From Fructobacillus americanaquae (GTDB lineage Bacteria; Bacillota; Bacilli; Lactobacillales; Lactobacillaceae), in NCBI RefSeq assembly GCF_024029775.1, contig NZ_CP097122.1, forward strand, positions 423,501-487,500: a DNA stretch of 64,000 nt. Reading direction: 5' to 3'. The notes under the pieces are model-generated. The model was not told where the DNA came from, did no database searches, and was given only the letters and a program-made list of their open reading frames with translations. Below, piece by piece: positions 1-9,375 of this stretch. The stretch's first letter is position 1; every line of letters begins with the position of its first letter. The translations under genes were made by a program, and so were the position numbers.

Positions 1-1613
1 TTCATTGCATCACTTTGGTTCTTACCAACCAGGTTTGGCACTTGAACCTTACTTGGACCAGTTGAAACCGTTAAAGTGATTGTCGTTGAACTAGGATCAA
101 CAGCGGTAAAGGCCGCAGCCGATTGGGAAATGACTTCCCCACTCGGAACATCAGAACTAGCTTGGCTTTTTCGCTTAACGGTGAAGCCTTGACCACTTAG
201 CTGCGCCGCTGCTTCGCCATAGCTCCAACCACTATAGTCGGCTAGAGTGACCTTATTCGCACCAGAGGAAACCACCAAAGAAACGGAAGTTCCCTTTTTT
301 AGGTAGGCGCCCGATCCAGGTTTCGTCTTCATCACTTGGCCACTAGTAACCGTCTTGGACGACGCATAAGTTGGACCGGACACCGTCAATCCAGCATCAG
401 AAAGCTTGCTTTCAGCTTGGTTTACAGACATATTGGTGACATCCGGCATAGTGACATAGTTATTTTTAAAATAACTTGCCCCACCAAAGCTAGCCAACAA
501 CAAGACTAGCATTACTAAGGAAACAACCCACTTTTTGGCCGACTTGTACTTAACACCATTTTTGGACAAAACCTGACGAACAAACTTTGGCATCCGATCA
601 ACTTGCATGGCAATTTCTTTGATCGACATTCCCTGCTTAGCATAATCAATAATTTGATCAGTGACCGATTTTCCTTCTTCGGGATCTTTTAAAATATCAG
701 GGTCAGCCACATAGGGGCGATCTGCTAAATCAGTATCAACTAAACGCGTCTCATCAGAGGTTTCTGGCACGTACCGACTCTCTTTGGAGCGTCTTTTCGA
801 CAACGAAGTTTTAAGGTCAGCGGCCATATCTTCAGCCGAAAAATAGCGGTCTACTGGATTTTTAGCAGTTGCCCGCAAAATAACATTTTCTAATGGCTGG
901 GGAACCTGGCTATCAAAATCGCGCACAAAAGGCATTGGCATGTTCCCATGCTTATAAGCCACTTGTTCTGGCGTATCACCTTGATAAGGCACTTGGTTCG
1001 TCAACAGTTCATACAAAATAACACCCAGCGCATAAATATCGGACTGGGCAGAGGCATGCTGACCGATGGGCAGTTCCGGCGCCAGGTAATGAATTGAGCC
1101 GATCACCGTGTGTACCTGAGTCAACGACTCTGATTTTTTGGCCGTTGCAATCCCAAAATCGGTAATCTTCACTTGCCCTTGTCGATCAATCAAGATGTTT
1201 TGTGGTTTCAAATCACGATGAATAATACCAGCACGATGGGCAGCTGCCACTGCATCCAAGATTTGTTCCATGATATCAACAACCTTGTGATAAGGGATTG
1301 GAAAATGCGCCTGCGTGTAATCCTTCAAATCCATCCCATCGACATATTCCATCACCAAATAAGAAGAGCCATCAAACTCACCGGCATCATAAACCTGGAC
1401 AATATGGTCGTTGACCAAAGCTGTTGCTGCTTTTGCCTCACGTTGAAAGCGTTCAACAGCGTCTGGTTGGTCCTTGATGTCCAATCGAATCATCTTCAAC
1501 GTAACATCACGGTTTAAATAAGTGTCAAAAGCTTGGTAGACATTGGCCATGCCACCACCACCCAGAGGGTGCACTACACGGTAGCGGTGATCAATCATCG
1601 TTCCTTGTTCCAT
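1..1613 (-). CDS. prkC: PASTA-domain Ser/Thr protein kinase, C-terminus cut by window edge
   Basis: Membrane Ser/Thr kinase that senses muropeptides or lipid II and phosphorylates cell-wall and growth proteins. About 537 residues are in the window, read by translating the minus strand. The N-terminal kinase domain has a glycine-rich loop (LGGGGMANVY, about residue 17), Lys40, HRDLKPQN (132-139) and DFG (152-154). A cytoplasmic linker (about 312-352) contains a helix-turn-helix-like stretch. One membrane span lies near 361-383, followed by two complete PASTA repeats and the start of a third (VPNLVG) at the edge. The ATG overlaps the stop of the phosphatase gene (TAATG), so the two are translationally coupled. 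The kinase and phosphatase pairing is the standard Firmicute arrangement. The missing C-terminus should lie just outside the window. Confidence 0.95.
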   Translation of the reverse strand, partial: MEQGTMIDHRYRVVHPLGGGGMANVYQAFDTYLNRDVTLKMIRLDIKDQPDAVERFQREAKAATALVNDHIVQVYDAGEFDGSSYLVMEYVDGMDLKDYTQAHFPIPYHKVVDIMEQILDAVAAAHRAGIIHRDLKPQNILIDRQGQVKITDFGIATAKKSESLTQVHTVIGSIHYLAPELPIGQHASAQSDIYALGVILYELLTNQVPYQGDTPEQVAYKHGNMPMPFVRDFDSQVPQPLENVILRATAKNPVDRYFSAEDMAADLKTSLSKRRSKESRYVPETSDETRLVDTDLADRPYVADPDILKDPEEGKSVTDQIIDYAKQGMSIKEIAMQVDRMPKFVRQVLSKNGVKYKSAKKWVVSLVMLVLLLASFGGASYFKNNYVTMPDVTNMSVNQAESKLSDAGLTVSGPTYASSKTVTSGQVMKTKPGSGAYLKKGTSVSLVVSSGANKVTLADYSGWSYGEAAAQLSGQGFTVKRKSQASSDVPSGEVISQSAAAFTAVDPSSTTITLTVSTGPSKVQVPNLVGKNQSDAM

Positions 1614-2473
1614 TAGTTTTGCCTCCCTGTTTGTTGTGGCATTTCTTGGTCAGTATCTGATTGTTGACGAACATCGGCATACGCCTTGGCCGCCATTTGT
1701 TGATTTGGATTCGTTAAATCTGTCACCAGCAATGCCGTAATATTATCCGGTGCCTGGCGCGCATTGGCCGCCTTCATTAGCGCCCGGATTCGTTCGGTTA
1801 GGTCTAAGACAGACCCCAATGGCGGCTCATTTCCTGGCCGGTGGCGTCCTGGTTGGAGCAATTTGACCTGGTCTTCAATTGAAAGAATCTTGGCCAGACC
1901 ATCGGAGGTCAAATAAAGCCAATCATCTTTTTTAGGGACAAAAGTTGTCCATTCAAGGTCAACTTTTTGATTGACCCCCAAATAGCGGGTTAAAGAATTG
2001 GCTTCGGGTAGGCTTTCATCATAAATTTGACCACTATCCCGCTTAATTTCATTCCGCAGGGTGTGATCAAAAGTCAACAATTCAGCCTTTTTCCCCCGCA
2101 AGAAATAAGCCCGAGAATCACCTGCATTTGCAACTAAAATTTTTCCCGGCAAGCAAGCAGCCAAAACCACTGTTGTCGCCATATTGTTAACCCGAGGATT
2201 TTTTTGTCCTGCTAACAAAATAGCGCGATTGGCCAAGGCGGCTTGATGCACCAACCAGGCCTTCACACTTTCTGGATCGGTCATGTTCCTTTTTTGCCAA
2301 GCAGTACCAAGGGTTTCCACCACAATTTGGCTGGCCTGCTTAGAACCCGGATTAGAGGCAACACCATCAGCGACAACCACTAAGGCTTCGCCTGATTGAT
2401 TATAAAAGGCGCCCACTGCGTCTTGATTATCGACCCGAGTAGGGCCTTTTTCGCTGATATAAGCAATTGCCAT
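1613..2473 (-). CDS. prpC: PP2C-type Ser/Thr protein phosphatase
   Basis: Metal-dependent PPM/PP2C phosphatase that reverses PrkC phosphorylation in the cytoplasm. It has 286 residues, about 40 longer than the common Firmicute form because of a polar C-terminal tail after residue 250. Metal-binding motifs are in order: VDNQD (Asp18), ADGVA (Asp36-Gly37), NAGDSRAY (Asp119), TSDGL (Asp191) and PDNIT (Asp243). The gene starts 5 bases after the rsmB stop and overlaps the prkC start by one base, so it sits inside the priA-fmt-rsmB-prpC-prkC run. Nothing is missing from the catalytic set. Confidence 0.95.
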   Translation of the reverse strand: MAIAYISEKGPTRVDNQDAVGAFYNQSGEALVVVADGVASNPGSKQASQIVVETLGTAWQKRNMTDPESVKAWLVHQAALANRAILLAGQKNPRVNNMATTVVLAACLPGKILVANAGDSRAYFLRGKKAELLTFDHTLRNEIKRDSGQIYDESLPEANSLTRYLGVNQKVDLEWTTFVPKKDDWLYLTSDGLAKILSIEDQVKLLQPGRHRPGNEPPLGSVLDLTERIRALMKAANARQAPDNITALLVTDLTNPNQQMAAKAYADVRQQSDTDQEMPQQTGRQN

Positions 2474-2478
2474 CGTAT

Positions 2479-3825
2479 CTAATCCTTCCTTTGAAGGGTA
2501 GCTACGAAAAAGCCGTCCGTTTCGTAGTCATCTGGATAGATTTTCAACACATCCTCTACCCGATCATCCTTCAACTTTTTATCGGTTGGTGTCTTCAACA
2601 AGGTAAAATCAGGATTTTCAGCTAAAAAGCGTTCAATCACGCCATCGTTTTCCTGATTTAAAATCGTACAAGTACTATAAACCAAACGGCCGCCTGGCGC
2701 TAATCGCTTTGCGGTCGCATTTAAAATCGAAAGCTGTAAGTCAGCGAGGTGCAAAACATCTTCAAGCGACTTTTCATAGCGAATTTCTGGTTTCCGTCGC
2801 AAGAGCCCTAAGCCAGAACAAGGTGCATCGACCAAAATTCGATCAAAGTCTTGGTCCAACTTTTCTGGCACCTGTCGAGCATCCAAAGCTTTTGCCTCAA
2901 CCCGGTCAGCTAAACCAAGGCGTTTCGCATTGGCTTTAATCAACTTAACCTTGTGATCGTGGATATCTAAGGCCAAAACTTTGGCATCCCCCGATAAATA
3001 CTGGGCAATCTGGGTCGTCTTGCCACCAGGAGCAGCCGCCGCATCCAAAACCAAATGAACGGATTCATCAATGGCTAGTGCCTCAACCGGCAACATGGCG
3101 GATTCATCTTGAATCGTAATCAGACCTTCAATAAAGGCTTTAGAAGAAGCCACATGACCACCAGTGACGACTAGTGCATCGGCAGCCACAGCGGAATCTG
3201 AAACAAAGAGACCTTCGGTCACCAAACTTGCCTTTGCATCAGCAATCGTTGTCTTCGCCGTATTAACTCGGACAGACTGGGCCGGTGCTTCATTCAAAGA
3301 GGCCAAAATACTCTTGGTCTTATCTTCCCCGACTTGATCCAATAAGGCTTTCACCAGCCAAACGGGTAACGAATAGGAAATCGATAAACGTTCGATTGGA
3401 TCTGCAATTTTACTTTCATCAAGAAGACCCGTGCGGTCCATATTATGCAAAATAGCCGTGACAAACTTGGCTGTCCCAGCATTTCCAAGGGTCTTAGCCA
3501 CTTCAATGCTTTCGTTGAAAATGGCATGCTTAGGAATTTTGTCTAGTTTATGCCATTGGAACAATGCCGTCAAGAGCAATTCCTTGACCCATGGTTCTAA
3601 TTTTTTCCCTTTCACAAAGGGGGCCAACCAGTACTCCAACAATAAGCGGTACTGAATAGTCCCATAAACGAGCGTGGTCAAAAGCCCCTTATCAACTGCT
3701 TTAAGCTGATGGCTCTTGATCACCTGGTTCAACTGTAGGTTGGAATACGCACCGTTTTTAATTTTAGCTAGGGTAACAACCGCTAGTAAACGGGGACTTT
3801 GACTACTTTTTACTTGATTAGGCAT
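2479..3825 (-). CDS. rsmB: 16S rRNA (cytosine-967 C5)-methyltransferase
   Basis: SAM-dependent methyltransferase that modifies C967 of 16S rRNA. It has an N-terminal NusB-like RNA-binding domain (about residues 1-140) and a C-terminal Rossmann methyltransferase domain with the two family cysteines in DAPCSGLG and YSTCT. I place the start at 3825 (MPNQVKSS), not at the longer frame opening at 3882, because GAGGAAGTTA sits just upstream of this ATG and the extra N-terminus lies wholly inside fmt. This gives 448 residues, normal for the family. The start codon overlaps the fmt stop, so the pair is coupled. Confidence 0.93.
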   Translation of the reverse strand: MPNQVKSSQSPRLLAVVTLAKIKNGAYSNLQLNQVIKSHQLKAVDKGLLTTLVYGTIQYRLLLEYWLAPFVKGKKLEPWVKELLLTALFQWHKLDKIPKHAIFNESIEVAKTLGNAGTAKFVTAILHNMDRTGLLDESKIADPIERLSISYSLPVWLVKALLDQVGEDKTKSILASLNEAPAQSVRVNTAKTTIADAKASLVTEGLFVSDSAVAADALVVTGGHVASSKAFIEGLITIQDESAMLPVEALAIDESVHLVLDAAAAPGGKTTQIAQYLSGDAKVLALDIHDHKVKLIKANAKRLGLADRVEAKALDARQVPEKLDQDFDRILVDAPCSGLGLLRRKPEIRYEKSLEDVLHLADLQLSILNATAKRLAPGGRLVYSTCTILNQENDGVIERFLAENPDFTLLKTPTDKKLKDDRVEDVLKIYPDDYETDGFFVATLQRKD

Positions 3826-4789
3826 TAACTTCCTCAACGGTGACCCACTGGTCGCCCACTGCATATTTTTGACCGGCACCATTCAAATAGGCGGTAACGG
3901 CCATCACACTCTTGCCGGCTGGCTGCAGACTCTCTATTGCTAACTGCGTGCCATCAGCGGCCGCAATCACCAGGTGTTTCTTATCTTTTTTGGTAATCAC
4001 GCCCGGATTCGCTGCTGTTTTTTCAGCCAAGGGGGTCGTCTCCACCAGCTTAAAACGTTCACCGCCAACCACGGCATGGGCCGGATGAGTTGGATACAAA
4101 GCACGAATATGGCAATTTAACTGTTCAGCAGTCTCTTTTTCAAAGTCTAGGTTTTGCTGATTACGACTGATATTTGGTGAAAAGCTGACCTGGTCAGGGT
4201 CTTGAGGTTTTGCTTGGGCTGTTCCGGCTGCCAATTTTGGTAAATTAGCCAAAACTAACGGTGCCGCAACAGCACTCAACTTATCAAACATGGTCCCAAC
4301 ATTATCGGTTGCCTCAATCGGTACCTTGACCACATCAATCACATCACCAGCATCCATTTTCTTGACCATGTACATCAATGAGACGCCGGTTTCTCGGTCA
4401 CCATTCATGATTGCGTAATGAACTGGTGCACCACCACGGTACTTTGGCAGCAAGGAAGCATGGGCGTTTACCGCCGCTACCTTGGCCGCCTCCAGTAACT
4501 TTTCTGGCAGAAATTGTCCAAAAGCAGCCGTTACGATAAAATCAGGTGCCAGCTTTATCAACTCAGCCATTTCAGCTGATCCACTGATTTTTTCTGGCTG
4601 CAAGACTGGTAAAGCATGGGCTAAGGCAGCCGTCTTTACCGGACTTGGGGTCAACTTTTGCTTACGCCCCTGTGGGCGATCCGGCTGAGTCACCACAGCC
4701 AAAACATCATATTGGGGATCAGCCACTAAGACCTCTAAAATTGGGACAGCAAATTGGGGTGTTCCCATAAAGACAACGCGATTGGTCAT
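3818..4789 (-). CDS. fmt: Methionyl-tRNA formyltransferase
   Basis: Transfers the formyl group of 10-formyl-THF to Met-tRNAfMet for translation initiation. The start is set at 4789 (MTNRVVFMGTPQFAV) because it has a GAGGAAGTTA ribosome site and matches the family N-terminus; an in-frame upstream ATG at 4834 lies inside the leader. Length is 323 residues. The formyl-THF site motif HASLLPKYRGGAPVH is present near residue 108, and the C-terminal OB-like tRNA-binding domain is intact. It lies between priA and rsmB, a conserved Firmicute order, with its own candidate promoter in the 150-bp gap after priA. Confidence 0.95.
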   Translation of the reverse strand: MTNRVVFMGTPQFAVPILEVLVADPQYDVLAVVTQPDRPQGRKQKLTPSPVKTAALAHALPVLQPEKISGSAEMAELIKLAPDFIVTAAFGQFLPEKLLEAAKVAAVNAHASLLPKYRGGAPVHYAIMNGDRETGVSLMYMVKKMDAGDVIDVVKVPIEATDNVGTMFDKLSAVAAPLVLANLPKLAAGTAQAKPQDPDQVSFSPNISRNQQNLDFEKETAEQLNCHIRALYPTHPAHAVVGGERFKLVETTPLAEKTAANPGVITKKDKKHLVIAAADGTQLAIESLQPAGKSVMAVTAYLNGAGQKYAVGDQWVTVEEVNA

Positions 4790-4807
4790 TAACTTCCTCA
4801 CTAGTTC

Positions 4808-4845
4808 TGCCGACCAGAATGCCGGCACTTTCATTTATTATAACA
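4808..4845 (-). promoter_or_regulatory. Candidate fmt promoter (extended -10) with leader hairpin
   Basis: On the minus strand TGTTATAAT (4837-4845) is an extended -10 in the gap between priA and fmt. No good -35 is visible. Just downstream an inverted repeat TGCCG/CGGCA (4808-4827) would fold in the 5' leader before the fmt ribosome site. This suggests fmt-rsmB-prpC-prkC can be transcribed apart from priA. Confidence 0.45.
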
Positions 4846-4940
4846 AATTCAATCAAAAGACTCATTGACGCTAGCAAAATGCCGATTAAGCACGGTTTAT
4901 ATGGCAGCAAAGCGCCTTACCAAGCCCACCTGTCTCCTCC

Positions 4941-7364
4941 TTACATAAAGGTAACTGGGTCACGCTTGACCGAAAGTTGGAAGCCGGCTTTAGCCTTTTG
5001 TGACCGGTCAACCAAGTCACGCAGCAAGGAATCTGCCTCATGGGGCTTCTTCAGTTTGAGCAGAATCTGGAAATAGTAGCGTCCCTTTAGCTTGGCGATG
5101 GCTTGGGGTGATGGCCCCAGCATCAAAACATCCTCTGGCAACTTTTTTCTCAACCAAAGACCGATTTTGGCACTCTGGACCGCCACCAGGTTTTCATCAG
5201 GGTGTGAACTCTGAATCTGAATCGTGTAGTAGTAGGGTGGAAATTCACCCGCATGGCGGATAGCCATTTCTTGCCGGTAAAAGCCTTCGTAATCATGGTG
5301 CTTTGCAAATGTCAGCGCGTAATGCTTGGGATTAAACGTTTGAATCACAACCTCTCCCGCCCGATTACCTCGACCGGCTCGGCCGGCAACCTGGGTAAGG
5401 AGTTCAAAGGTTTTTTCACTAGCACGAAAATCAGGTAAGCCCAGACCCGTATCGGCATTTAAAACGCCAACTAGCGTAACATCCTCAAAGTCCAAGCCTT
5501 TGGCTACCATTTGTGTCCCCAACAAAATTTGTGCTTTTTTAGCTCCAAAATCAGCCAAGGCTTGCGCCATGGCCCCCTTCTTCTTGGTGGTATCCTGGTC
5601 CAAGCGAATGACCGGGTATTCCGGGAGCACACGGCCCAATTCTTCTTGGACCTTCTCAGTCCCTGTGCCATAGTAGCGGATGCGCTTGGACCCGCAATTT
5701 GGACAAATATGTGGGATTGGTGCTTGGAAGTCACAGTAATGACACTTAAGGGTTTTCGTATCCATGTGCAGAGTCATGGCCAAGTTACAATTGGGGTCTT
5801 TAGGTACGTAGCCACAATCCCGGCACATTACAAAGGATGAAAAGCCGCGCCGGTTCAGTAACAAAACCGCTTGTTCCCCACGAGCCAAATGATCTTTCAA
5901 CTTTTCCAAGAGTTCGGTTGAAAAATTGGTATCCCCTTTTTGAACAACTGTCTGTCGCATATCAACAATCTTAACCGGTGGCAACGTGGCCGCTGCCGCA
6001 GCCCGTTTTGTTAGCGTCAGCAACCGATAAACACCTTTTTGTGCTCGTGCCCGGCTTTCCAGTGAAGGCGTTGCCGAACCTAAAACAACGGGCGCCTGAT
6101 GATAGGCACCACGCCACAGGGCCACATCACGGGCAGAATAATGCGGATTTTCACTCTGACTATAGGAAGTTTCATGTTCCTCATCAACGATAATCAAGCC
6201 TAAATGAGAAAGTGGTGCAAAGACCGCTGACCGGGCCCCAACCACCACCTTGACCTGACCGGATTGAATTCGCCGCCATTCATCATAGCGTTCCCCGGCA
6301 GACAAAGCAGAATGAAGGACCGCAGTTGCATCCCCAAAACGGTCGGCCACCCGTTTTTGCATTTGCGGCGTCAATGCGATTTCGGGAACTAAGAAAAGAA
6401 CTTGTTTCCCCTGGTCAATCGCCTTTTGCGCTGCCTGGAGGTAAACCTCGGTCTTCCCAGAACCGGTAATCCCCTCAAGCAAAAAGGTCGTCTTTTCCTT
6501 GGACGTAATGGCTGCCGTCACGGCATCGTAGGCTTTCTGCTGATCTTCATTTAACACCTTAACCGCTTCAATTTTACCAGAGGCCATCGCTCCTGGACGC
6601 CTTTTTTGCTCAACCTGGCGCTTCACCAACCAACCATTTTTAACACCCGTCGTCAATGTTGCCGCAGCAACGTCCACTTGAGCCAACCAATCGCGCTTCG
6701 TAAAGGTTTCACCAAGGTGGTCCAGGCAAAAAGCCAACAAAGTAGCCTGACTTTTAGCTGATTGACGCAGCGTTTCTTTCGCATGATCCAATCGGTCCTG
6801 GTCACTGGTTACCTGATAGGCCAGTTCCGTTTTAATCCGGCCCTTATTTTCAATCACCGTTTCAATTGATAATTGACCTGCGGCCGCTAGCTGGCGTATC
6901 CGCCGCCATTCCTTAGCCGAAAAGTCTTTGGTTTTGACCAAGCGCTCCACTTGACCATCGAAGTAAGCCAGGCGGTCGGCGGGCAACAAGTCTGAATGGG
7001 CCCGTAAGCGTTTTTTATAAGATGCCTTTAGAGCGGTTGGCAACATCAGGGCCAAAAAAGAGACTTGGAATGAAAAATTAGTTTGCGCCAATTCATCGGA
7101 CAAAGCCAGCATTTCCTGGTTGAGAACCGGATGGTCATCCAAGACAGTCAAAATATCCTTAACTTGGTCAACGGCTAAATCAGTTGGCAAGTCAACATCA
7201 GTTTTTAACACATAACCCAAAACCGAACGGTGACCAAAGGCGACCAAAACACGCACACCGGGTTGCACTGCAGCTTGAATTTCATCAGGAATTAAATAAG
7301 TATACGGCCGATTCGTTTGCTGGGTGGGAACATCCACCACCACCTGTGCATACCTGAGTGCCAT
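4941..7364 (-). CDS. priA: Primosomal replication restart helicase PriA
   Basis: Superfamily 2 3'-5' DNA helicase that reloads the replisome at stalled forks. It has 807 residues, the usual length. The N-terminal fork-binding domain is followed by Walker A (GITGSGKTEVY), a DEEH box (VDEEHETSY), the zinc-binding cysteine pairs CRDCGY, CHYCDF and CPNCGS, and helicase motifs V-VI ending in QVAGRAGR. The start ATG has a strong AGGAGGTGA site. It heads the priA-fmt-rsmB-prpC-prkC run. The usual upstream partners gmk and rpoZ are not here; nadR lies upstream instead. Confidence 0.96.
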   Translation of the reverse strand: MALRYAQVVVDVPTQQTNRPYTYLIPDEIQAAVQPGVRVLVAFGHRSVLGYVLKTDVDLPTDLAVDQVKDILTVLDDHPVLNQEMLALSDELAQTNFSFQVSFLALMLPTALKASYKKRLRAHSDLLPADRLAYFDGQVERLVKTKDFSAKEWRRIRQLAAAGQLSIETVIENKGRIKTELAYQVTSDQDRLDHAKETLRQSAKSQATLLAFCLDHLGETFTKRDWLAQVDVAAATLTTGVKNGWLVKRQVEQKRRPGAMASGKIEAVKVLNEDQQKAYDAVTAAITSKEKTTFLLEGITGSGKTEVYLQAAQKAIDQGKQVLFLVPEIALTPQMQKRVADRFGDATAVLHSALSAGERYDEWRRIQSGQVKVVVGARSAVFAPLSHLGLIIVDEEHETSYSQSENPHYSARDVALWRGAYHQAPVVLGSATPSLESRARAQKGVYRLLTLTKRAAAAATLPPVKIVDMRQTVVQKGDTNFSTELLEKLKDHLARGEQAVLLLNRRGFSSFVMCRDCGYVPKDPNCNLAMTLHMDTKTLKCHYCDFQAPIPHICPNCGSKRIRYYGTGTEKVQEELGRVLPEYPVIRLDQDTTKKKGAMAQALADFGAKKAQILLGTQMVAKGLDFEDVTLVGVLNADTGLGLPDFRASEKTFELLTQVAGRAGRGNRAGEVVIQTFNPKHYALTFAKHHDYEGFYRQEMAIRHAGEFPPYYYTIQIQSSHPDENLVAVQSAKIGLWLRKKLPEDVLMLGPSPQAIAKLKGRYYFQILLKLKKPHEADSLLRDLVDRSQKAKAGFQLSVKRDPVTFM

Positions 7365-7422
7365 CGCGGGTCACCTCCTCTTCTGTCATGTTTTCAATCG
7401 TTTACTAGCAATCAATAAAGCT

Positions 7423-7456
7423 GGAATAAAAAAGACCCGAAACGTTCAGGGCCCTT
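7423..7456 (-). terminator. Rho-independent terminator after nadR
   Basis: On the minus strand, GGCCCTGAA pairs imperfectly with TTCGGGTC and is followed by six T. It lies directly after the nadR stop and before priA. Confidence 0.6.
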
Positions 7457-7459
7457 GTT

Positions 7460-8575
7460 TTAAACCTTGGTCAAATTGATGCCAACTTTATCTTCAATAA
7501 TTTCCAAAGCCTGCATATAACGGGCATAATAGCCTGCCGGATCATCGGGTCCTCCCCGACGATCCAAGGCCACTGCCAAGTCAGCATAGCCATAATCCGC
7601 AATCACCTGCCAGAGGTGACGGTCAAATTCGGCACTTTCAATTGGATCTGCGCCGTTCAAAACAGCTACCGTTGGTGGAATGACCAAAATTAGGTCTAAT
7701 TTTTCTTCATGAATGGTATTCTCAAATAGTGGTAACAATTGGGCCAAATCAGCTTTGGGTAACCACTCTCTTGCTTCCACCATGGTCACCATCGCATCTG
7801 TATCAAAGAAAGTCAAGCCGTTATTGGCCGGCGAATTAATCTCGGCCGAATTAGCATCATATTGTCCTTGAATAATCCGTGAATAATCCTTTAAAAGTAA
7901 TTCACTATCAAAGACATTTGACTTTTCCTGGTAAGTTCGTGAAAACTCTACCGAAAAAGGCGAATTCGATGTTCGCGCTAAGCGCCTGGTTAAAGTTGAT
8001 TTACCCGTTTGTGGTGCCCCAACGACCAAAATCTTTTTAGCAAAATGGCGCCGAAAAACACGGTTAATAAAGTCCCAGTTGCCTAGGGGGTCCTTACGAA
8101 CAGCTGTTGCCGACACCTTCAAAATGGTCCGATCCATTAATGAAACACGAAAATGCCCATCTTTTGGCAACATCTTTTCGAGCATTTCCTTATATTCTGC
8201 TTCACCTGTATATAGCGTAATCTGTGCCTCAGGGTTCACAATATTTCGGCGAATCGTTGCGGTCAACCGGTCTGTCCATTCCTGCCAACCATTAGGCATC
8301 TGAGGGATATCATCTTCATTGATGTAATCAACCTTGATGTTGTCTTCATCATTGAAGGACTCCCGTAAGTAACGGAACCGCTTTTCAACCGGCAAACCGA
8401 TTTGATCCCCACGATCACCTGTGTAACCAGAAGTAATCACAACGACCCCATCATTCAGGGCTGCGGCCTTATAAATTTCGGCTTGGTGCCCAATGTGCAT
8501 CGGTGCCAAGGTTCCAAAAAAAACCCCAATTCGGTCACCTGTTAAGTTTGCTTTAACTAAGTTTTTTTTGACCAT
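7460..8575 (-). CDS. nadR: NadR-type NMN adenylyltransferase / nicotinamide riboside kinase
   Basis: Bifunctional NAD salvage enzyme: the C-terminal kinase makes NMN from nicotinamide riboside and the N-terminal nucleotidyltransferase makes NAD+. The N-terminal domain shows FFGTLAPMHIGH, carrying the HxGH nucleotidyltransferase motif. The C-terminal domain has a P-loop (GAPQTGKSTLTRRLA) near residue 190. No N-terminal HTH repressor domain is present, unlike the enterobacterial protein. I start at 8575 (MVKKNLVK), which has TTAGGAAG upstream; the ATG at 8590 has no ribosome site. This gives 371 residues. It is a single-gene unit with its own promoter and terminator. Confidence 0.9.
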   Translation of the reverse strand: MVKKNLVKANLTGDRIGVFFGTLAPMHIGHQAEIYKAAALNDGVVVITSGYTGDRGDQIGLPVEKRFRYLRESFNDEDNIKVDYINEDDIPQMPNGWQEWTDRLTATIRRNIVNPEAQITLYTGEAEYKEMLEKMLPKDGHFRVSLMDRTILKVSATAVRKDPLGNWDFINRVFRRHFAKKILVVGAPQTGKSTLTRRLARTSNSPFSVEFSRTYQEKSNVFDSELLLKDYSRIIQGQYDANSAEINSPANNGLTFFDTDAMVTMVEAREWLPKADLAQLLPLFENTIHEEKLDLILVIPPTVAVLNGADPIESAEFDRHLWQVIADYGYADLAVALDRRGGPDDPAGYYARYMQALEIIEDKVGINLTKV

Positions 8576-8606
8576 CAGTCTTCCTAACATCTATTTTATC
8601 AAACAC

Positions 8607-8655
8607 TTCACTGGCAAAATCAGCCAGTGCATACTAATTTTATTATACCAAAGAT
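8607..8655 (-). promoter_or_regulatory. nadR promoter (extended -10) and leader hairpin
   Basis: TGGTATAAT on the minus strand (8642-8650) is an extended -10. The short leader then contains a perfect 7-bp hairpin CACTGGC/GCCAGTG with a 7-nt loop (about 8607-8629), ending roughly 30 nt before the nadR start. No poly-T follows, so it is not a terminator. Confidence 0.5.
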
Positions 8656-8730
8656 GGTCAAGGGAGAAATAGAAAGGCAATTTTATCGACATTTCATCCA
8701 CTCATTCACCCTCTTTAACCTAAAACATCA

Positions 8731-8770
8731 AAAAAGACAACATCGGCCTACAGACCATTGCTGTCTCTTG
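8731..8770 (-). terminator. Terminator after pdxT
   Basis: Minus strand AGACAGCA pairs with TGTTGTCT and is followed by six T. It sits 30-70 bases downstream of the pdxT stop. Confidence 0.6.
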
Positions 8771-8798
8771 AATTTATCGTATCGTTTATTGATTTTAA

Positions 8799-9356
8799 TC
8801 AAACTGATGCGCTGACCATCTCCGAGAAAAGTTGATGTAACCGAGGGTCATCAGACAGTTCCGGGTGAAATGACGTTGCCAAAATATTACCATGTTTAAC
8901 GGCAATAATCCGATCGCCATCAATCTTTGCCAATACTTCAACGTCAGCTGCAACCTGCTTTAAGTATGGAGCTCTGATAAAGATACCGGGAAATGGCTGA
9001 TCAAAACCGGCTACATCGATATTAGCCTGGAAGCTATCTTTCTGCCGGCCAAAACCATTCCGCTCCACTTCACCTTTAATACCGGCTAAGGCATCTGGGC
9101 GGGATAAGAGTACCAAACCAGCACAGGTTCCAAAAATTGGCAGTCCTGACGCTACTTTTTCCTGCAGAGGCTTTAATAAAGCAAATTTGAGCAACAAGTT
9201 CATCATTGTTGTACTCTCACCCCCAGGAATAATTAGACCATCAACCTGGTTTAAATCTTCTTCTGAGAGAACCTTTTTCCCTGCTACACCAGACTGGGCA
9301 AGCATGTTGATATGCTCGTCAACAGCACCTTGTAAATCTAAAACACCAATTACCAT
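8799..9356 (-). CDS. pdxT: Pyridoxal 5'-phosphate synthase glutaminase subunit
   Basis: Class I glutaminase that feeds ammonia to PdxS in the DXP-independent PLP pathway. It has 185 residues. The triad is visible: Cys78 in FGTCAGL, and His164 and Glu166 in FHPEL. The oxyanion strip PGGESTT (45-51) is also present. It follows pdxS by 19 bases with a short ribosome site. The enzyme is intact, but its partner pdxS carries a frameshift in this sequence, so ammonia production would have no acceptor unless pdxS is really functional. Confidence 0.95.
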   Translation of the reverse strand: MVIGVLDLQGAVDEHINMLAQSGVAGKKVLSEEDLNQVDGLIIPGGESTTMMNLLLKFALLKPLQEKVASGLPIFGTCAGLVLLSRPDALAGIKGEVERNGFGRQKDSFQANIDVAGFDQPFPGIFIRAPYLKQVAADVEVLAKIDGDRIIAVKHGNILATSFHPELSDDPRLHQLFSEMVSASV

Positions 9357-9375
9357 CTGCTCGTCCCTTTTTCAA

